Shown: positions 4,352 to 7,239 of the stretch, piece after piece
Layout: each line of letters opens with the position of its first letter
Numbering within the stretch: the stretch's first letter is position 1
The notes under the pieces: generated by a model
The model's database searches: none
Told to the model about the DNA's origin: nothing
What the model saw: only the letters and a program-made list of their open reading frames with translations
Assembly (NCBI GenBank): GCA_016703325.1
Contig: JADJCH010000073.1
Coordinates: 1 to 7,239 of the forward strand
Length of the DNA stretch: 7,239 nt
DNA from: Burkholderiales bacterium
Lineage (GTDB): Bacteria; Pseudomonadota; Gammaproteobacteria; Burkholderiales; Burkholderiaceae_C
Reading direction: 5' to 3'
Position numbers and translations under genes: made by a program

Positions 4352-5587
4352 ATGGAATTCGATCCTTCGACGACAACGACAACGCAGGACAGCGCCTGGG
4401 CGGGTGCGGGCCAGGCGCAGCGCACCGTGTGGGTGGAGGCGCCCGCGCGGCTGCACCTGGGCTTCCTGGACCCTGCAGGCTCGCTGGGGCGGCCCTTCGG
4501 CAGCCTGGGGCTGACGGTGTCGGCTCCGGTGACCCGCCTGGGAATCACCGCGGCCAGCGGCGCGGTCAACCAGGTCAGCGCCGGTGCGCCGCAGGTGCCG
4601 GCCGAGGACCTGCAGCGCGCCGAGCGGCATCTGGCCGAGCTGCAGCGCCGCAGCGGCCGGCCGCAGCCGCTGGCGCTGCAGCTGGACTGCACGCTGGCGC
4701 CGCATGCGGGGTTGGGCTCGGGCACTCAACTGGCGCTGGCGGTGGGCCGGGCGTTTGCCTGCTGGCACGGCCTGGAGGTGCCCACCGCGACGCTGGCGGC
4801 CTGGCTGGGCCGGGGCCTGCGCTCCGGCGTGGGCATTGCCGGCTTCGACCAGGGTGGGTTGTTGCTGGACGGTGGGCCGCTGCCGGCCGACCCGCTGCAC
4901 CCGCAGGACACCCGGCCGGCGCCGCTGCTGGCGCGGCTGCCGCTGCCGCCTGCCTGGCGGGTACTGCTGGTGGGCGACCCGCTGTGCCGCGGCCTGTCCG
5001 GCAGCGCCGAGCGCAGCGCGTTGGCGGCGCTGGCTCCGCTGCCTCAAAGCGCCGCCGCGGCCATCTGCCATGAGACCTTGATGCGTGTGCTGCCCGGCGC
5101 GGCCGGCGCCGGTTTTGCCGCCACCGCCGAGGGGCTGACGCGCATCCAGACGATCCTGGGCGAGCACTTCGGCCCGGCGCAGGGGGGCGATGTGTTCGTC
5201 AGCCCGGCGGTGGGCCGCCTGCTGCGCTGGATCGGCGAGCAAGCCCGCCGGCCTGCGGCCGGGCTGGCGACCAGCGATCTGGGCGCCGGCATCGGCCAGA
5301 GCAGCTGGGGCCCCAGCGGTTTTGCGCTGCTGCCCTCGGCGCAGCGGGCACAGCAGCTGCTGGACGCCGCGCGCGCGGCCGGTGTGGTGGACCCGGCGCT
5401 GACGCTGCGCATCGCCGAGCCGCTGAACCGCGGCGCCCGGGTGATCGAGCACCCGCCCCGCAGGGCAGACGCCGCCGCGGCGCAGGAGTCCAGCGCCCGC
5501 CACGGCAGCGACGAGGCGAAGGTGGACCACTGGCCCCCACCACAGCGCAGCCACGCGCCGGCCCGCAGCCCGCAGCTCGGGCGTTGA
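4352..5587 (+). CDS. mptG: Beta-ribofuranosylaminobenzene 5'-phosphate synthase (H4MPT biosynthesis)
   Basis: A GHMP-kinase-fold enzyme that condenses 4-aminobenzoate or 4-hydroxybenzoate with phosphoribosyl pyrophosphate, releasing CO2 and pyrophosphate: the first committed step of tetrahydromethanopterin synthesis in archaea and methylotrophic bacteria. Family marks appear in order: APARLHLGFLD (30-40), PHAGLGSGTQL (117-127, the phosphate-binding GHMP loop), SGVGIAGFDQGGLLLDGG (158-175), GLSGSAER (214-221) and GQSSWGPSGF (315-324). At 411 residues it is longer than usual; the conserved part starts near residue 26 and ends near 370, leaving an N-terminal T-rich extension and a 40-residue Arg/Pro/Ala-rich tail. 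GGAGA (4336-4340) precedes the start by 11 nt. The in-frame GTG at codon 26 begins the conserved core exactly and is a possible alternative start. Confidence 0.9.
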   Translation: MEFDPSTTTTTQDSAWAGAGQAQRTVWVEAPARLHLGFLDPAGSLGRPFGSLGLTVSAPVTRLGITAASGAVNQVSAGAPQVPAEDLQRAERHLAELQRRSGRPQPLALQLDCTLAPHAGLGSGTQLALAVGRAFACWHGLEVPTATLAAWLGRGLRSGVGIAGFDQGGLLLDGGPLPADPLHPQDTRPAPLLARLPLPPAWRVLLVGDPLCRGLSGSAERSALAALAPLPQSAAAAICHETLMRVLPGAAGAGFAATAEGLTRIQTILGEHFGPAQGGDVFVSPAVGRLLRWIGEQARRPAAGLATSDLGAGIGQSSWGPSGFALLPSAQRAQQLLDAARAAGVVDPALTLRIAEPLNRGARVIEHPPRRADAAAAQESSARHGSDEAKVDHWPPPQRSHAPARSPQLGR

Positions 5588-5701
5588 CCTTCGCTGCGCG
5601 GCGGGCGGCGGCTCGCCGCGCACTCGAAGCCCCGCCCTGCACGCCGGCCCCGATCACTTCCCGCCTTGAACCCGACTCCTGGACCCTTCCAGCGCCCGAC
5701 C

Positions 5702-6631
5702 ATGGAACGCCCCTACATCCTGCACCTCTTCACCCCCGGCTCGCAGATGAGCCCCTTCGACGTCAACATGGCCGCCGATGCCGGCTACCAGGTGATCGCG
5801 CCCTACACCGGCATCACCGTGGAAGGTGTGGCTGCGCTGACGCAGGACGCCATCTTCTCGCGCAGCCCCAAGGGCCTGGCGCGCACGGCCATCTTCATCG
5901 GCGGGCGCGACGCGCTGCTGGCGGCGGACATGCTGGAGCGCGCCCAAAAGGCCATGGTGCCGCCCTTCCAGGTGGCGCTGATGGCCGACCCCAGCGGCGC
6001 CTACACGACAGCTGCGGCGATGGTGGCCAGCGTGGAGGCCGCCCTGCGTGACCACCATGGCAGCACGCTGGCCGGCCAGCGCGTGGTGGTGCTGGGCGGC
6101 ACCGGCCCAGTGGGCCGCATCGCCTGCGTGCTGGCGGCCCTGGCAGGGGCCAGCGTGGCACTGTCCAGCCGCACCGGCATCGATGCGGCAGAGGCAGCAG
6201 CCCGCGCCACCGGGGAGCGCTTCGGCGTCACGCTGGAGGGCGTCTCCGGCGGCGACAGCGCCGCGGTGCGCAGCTCGCTGGCCAGCGCGGACGTGCTGCT
6301 GTCCTGCGCCGCAGCCGGGGTGCAGGCGGTGAGTGCGGCGGACCTGCAGCAGGCCACGCGGCTGAAGGTCGCGGCGGACGTGAATGCCGTACCACCTGCC
6401 GGGATCGCCGGGGTCGGCGTGATGGACAACGCCCAGCCCATTGAAGGACTGCAGAACTCACAGGGCTTCGTTGCCAGAGGCATCGGCGCGCTGGCGATCG
6501 GCAACGTCAAGTACCAGACCCAGCAGCAGCTGCTGCGGCGCATGCACGAGGCCGGCAGCCCGCAGCTGCTGAGCTACCGCGAGGCCTTCGAGCTGGCGCG
6601 GGAGCTCCTGGCGCCCAAGCCGGCGGCGTGA
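5702..6631 (+). CDS. mtdB: Methylene-tetrahydromethanopterin dehydrogenase MtdB
   Basis: Oxidises methylene-H4MPT to methenyl-H4MPT with NAD(P)+, a central cytoplasmic step of formaldehyde oxidation to formate in H4MPT-using bacteria. The 309 residues agree with bacterial MtdB: N-terminal PYILHLFTPGSQMSPFDVNM (4-23), APYTGITVEGV, QDAIFSR, IFIGGRDALLA (65-75), the Rossmann loop VLGGTGPVG (130-138), DVNAVPP (226-232) and GIGALAIGNVKYQTQ (260-274). ATG 5702 was chosen over the in-frame ATG at 5666 because the family N-terminus begins there; no clear ribosome-binding site is seen. It follows the synthase by 114 nt and the next gene by 37 nt, so one transcript is likely. MtdA and folate dehydrogenases lack this N-terminal pattern, so the assignment is firm. 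Confidence 0.93.
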   Translation: MERPYILHLFTPGSQMSPFDVNMAADAGYQVIAPYTGITVEGVAALTQDAIFSRSPKGLARTAIFIGGRDALLAADMLERAQKAMVPPFQVALMADPSGAYTTAAAMVASVEAALRDHHGSTLAGQRVVVLGGTGPVGRIACVLAALAGASVALSSRTGIDAAEAAARATGERFGVTLEGVSGGDSAAVRSSLASADVLLSCAAAGVQAVSAADLQQATRLKVAADVNAVPPAGIAGVGVMDNAQPIEGLQNSQGFVARGIGALAIGNVKYQTQQQLLRRMHEAGSPQLLSYREAFELARELLAPKPAA

Positions 6632-6668
6632 ACGCCGGGCCCCGGCCGCCGTCGACCTGTTGGACGCC

Positions 6669-7239
6669 ATGACGCCGCGCTGCATCGTGCTGATCGGCCT
6701 GTCGGTGCGGGCCGCGGCCGAGGCCGCCCGGCGTGACGGCTGGCGGGTGATCGGGCTGGATGCCTTTGGCGATGCCGACACCCGCGCGGCCTGTCACCAC
6801 TGGGAGCGGCTGGCGCTGCAGCCGGACGGATCCCCCTGCGCGTGGCAGCTGGACCTGGCCGGGCTGGATCAGGCGCTGCGCCGGATCGGCCCGCCGCGCG
6901 GAGCCTGGCTGATGCCCGGCAGTGGATTGCCGCGCGAAGGCGCCACGCTGGGGCCCTGGCTGGCGCTCTGGCAGGCCGGGCTGGGGCTGCGCTGGGCCGG
7001 CAGTGACCCGTCCGAGGTGGCCGCGTTGCGCGACCCGCGGCGCTTCTTCCCAGTGCTGGACCTGCTGGGCGTGGCTCACCCGGGCGTGAGCCTGTCGCCC
7101 CCGCCGGTGGCAGCGGCCGGCGAGTGGCTGGTCAAGGACTTCGCAACCTCCGGCGGTGCAAGCGTCCAGCCTGCGCTGCCCCGTGCACCCGCTTCGGCTG
7201 AAGGCCCCGTGACTCGCTACTGGCAGCGCCTGCTGCCGG
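6669..7239 (+). CDS. ATP-grasp family ligase, H4MPT-cluster type (5' part)
   Basis: Open to the window end (190 codons, no stop), so partial. The N-terminus CIVLIGLSVRAAAEAARRDG (5-24) followed by VIGLDAFGDADTR (27-39) is a Rossmann-like pre-ATP-grasp domain of the predicted carboligase/MfnD-like group. RDPRRFFPVLDLLGV (121-135), LVKDFATSGGASV (154-166, with K156 as likely nucleotide contact) and YWQRLLP (184-190) mark the start of the ATP-grasp fold. The catalytic Mg-binding residues would lie beyond the window. ATP-grasp enzymes join a carboxylate to an amine via an acyl phosphate; beside the synthase and mtdB it probably acts in H4MPT or methylofuran cofactor synthesis (inference). No good ribosome-binding site precedes the ATG; TTG 6660 is an in-frame alternative. 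Confidence 0.75.
   Translation, partial: MTPRCIVLIGLSVRAAAEAARRDGWRVIGLDAFGDADTRAACHHWERLALQPDGSPCAWQLDLAGLDQALRRIGPPRGAWLMPGSGLPREGATLGPWLALWQAGLGLRWAGSDPSEVAALRDPRRFFPVLDLLGVAHPGVSLSPPPVAAAGEWLVKDFATSGGASVQPALPRAPASAEGPVTRYWQRLLP

Noticed and set aside
4292..5623. A 443-codon minus-strand open frame and a 259-codon plus frame over the synthase gene
   Set aside because: Both are rich in Arg, Ala, Gly and Gln with no domain pattern, while the 4352-5587 frame carries all the synthase motifs.

Overview
This is a GC-rich window with the look of a betaproteobacterial chromosome, most plausibly Burkholderiales of the Methylibium/Rubrivivax/Leptothrix kind. The assignment is inference. It rests on strongly GC-biased codon use, an integron integrase of the environmental/chromosomal type, a PAS-LuxR gene next to scoAB, and a bacterial tetrahydromethanopterin (H4MPT) C1 gene cluster.

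Left part (1-1262): the first ~70 bases are a tandem set of ~20-bp repeats that look like the terminus of a DDE-transposase insertion sequence (IS21-like) whose body lies left of the window. A complete integron integrase gene (215-1204, +) follows almost directly. A perfect LexA/SOS box (ACTGTATG-CA-CATACAGT) lies 32 bp before its start codon. No attI site or gene cassette is recognisable here, so the platform appears cut off by the insertion element or continues beyond it. An intrinsic terminator for the convergent minus-strand operon follows.

Middle part (1291-3439): scoA-scoB (minus strand) encode the two subunits of a 3-oxoacid CoA-transferase. Transcribed divergently is a one-component regulator with a PAS sensor and a FixJ-type LuxR DNA-binding domain. 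The 196-bp divergent intergenic region holds three copies of TTAMGTAG in alternating orientation, close to the known FixJ half-site, and is a strong candidate operator. I infer that the PAS regulator controls scoAB and perhaps itself.

hicAB (3458-4065, minus): a type II toxin-antitoxin pair with a 4-nt ATGA overlap, placed between the ketoacid locus and the C1 cluster. The gap to the right (4066-4351) carries a perfect 15-bp palindrome (GTGACAC-A-GTGTCAC) and a hairpin-prone stretch but no convincing gene.

Right part (4352-7239, +): three co-directional genes of the H4MPT pathway. They are beta-ribofuranosylaminobenzene 5'-phosphate synthase (first committed step of H4MPT synthesis), methylene-H4MPT dehydrogenase MtdB (formaldehyde oxidation), and the 5' part of an ATP-grasp ligase that is probably a cofactor-biosynthesis enzyme and runs off the window. 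The organism is therefore likely to oxidise or detoxify formaldehyde through H4MPT. Most other open frames, including very long ones antisense to scoAB and to the synthase gene, are GC-rich shadow frames.
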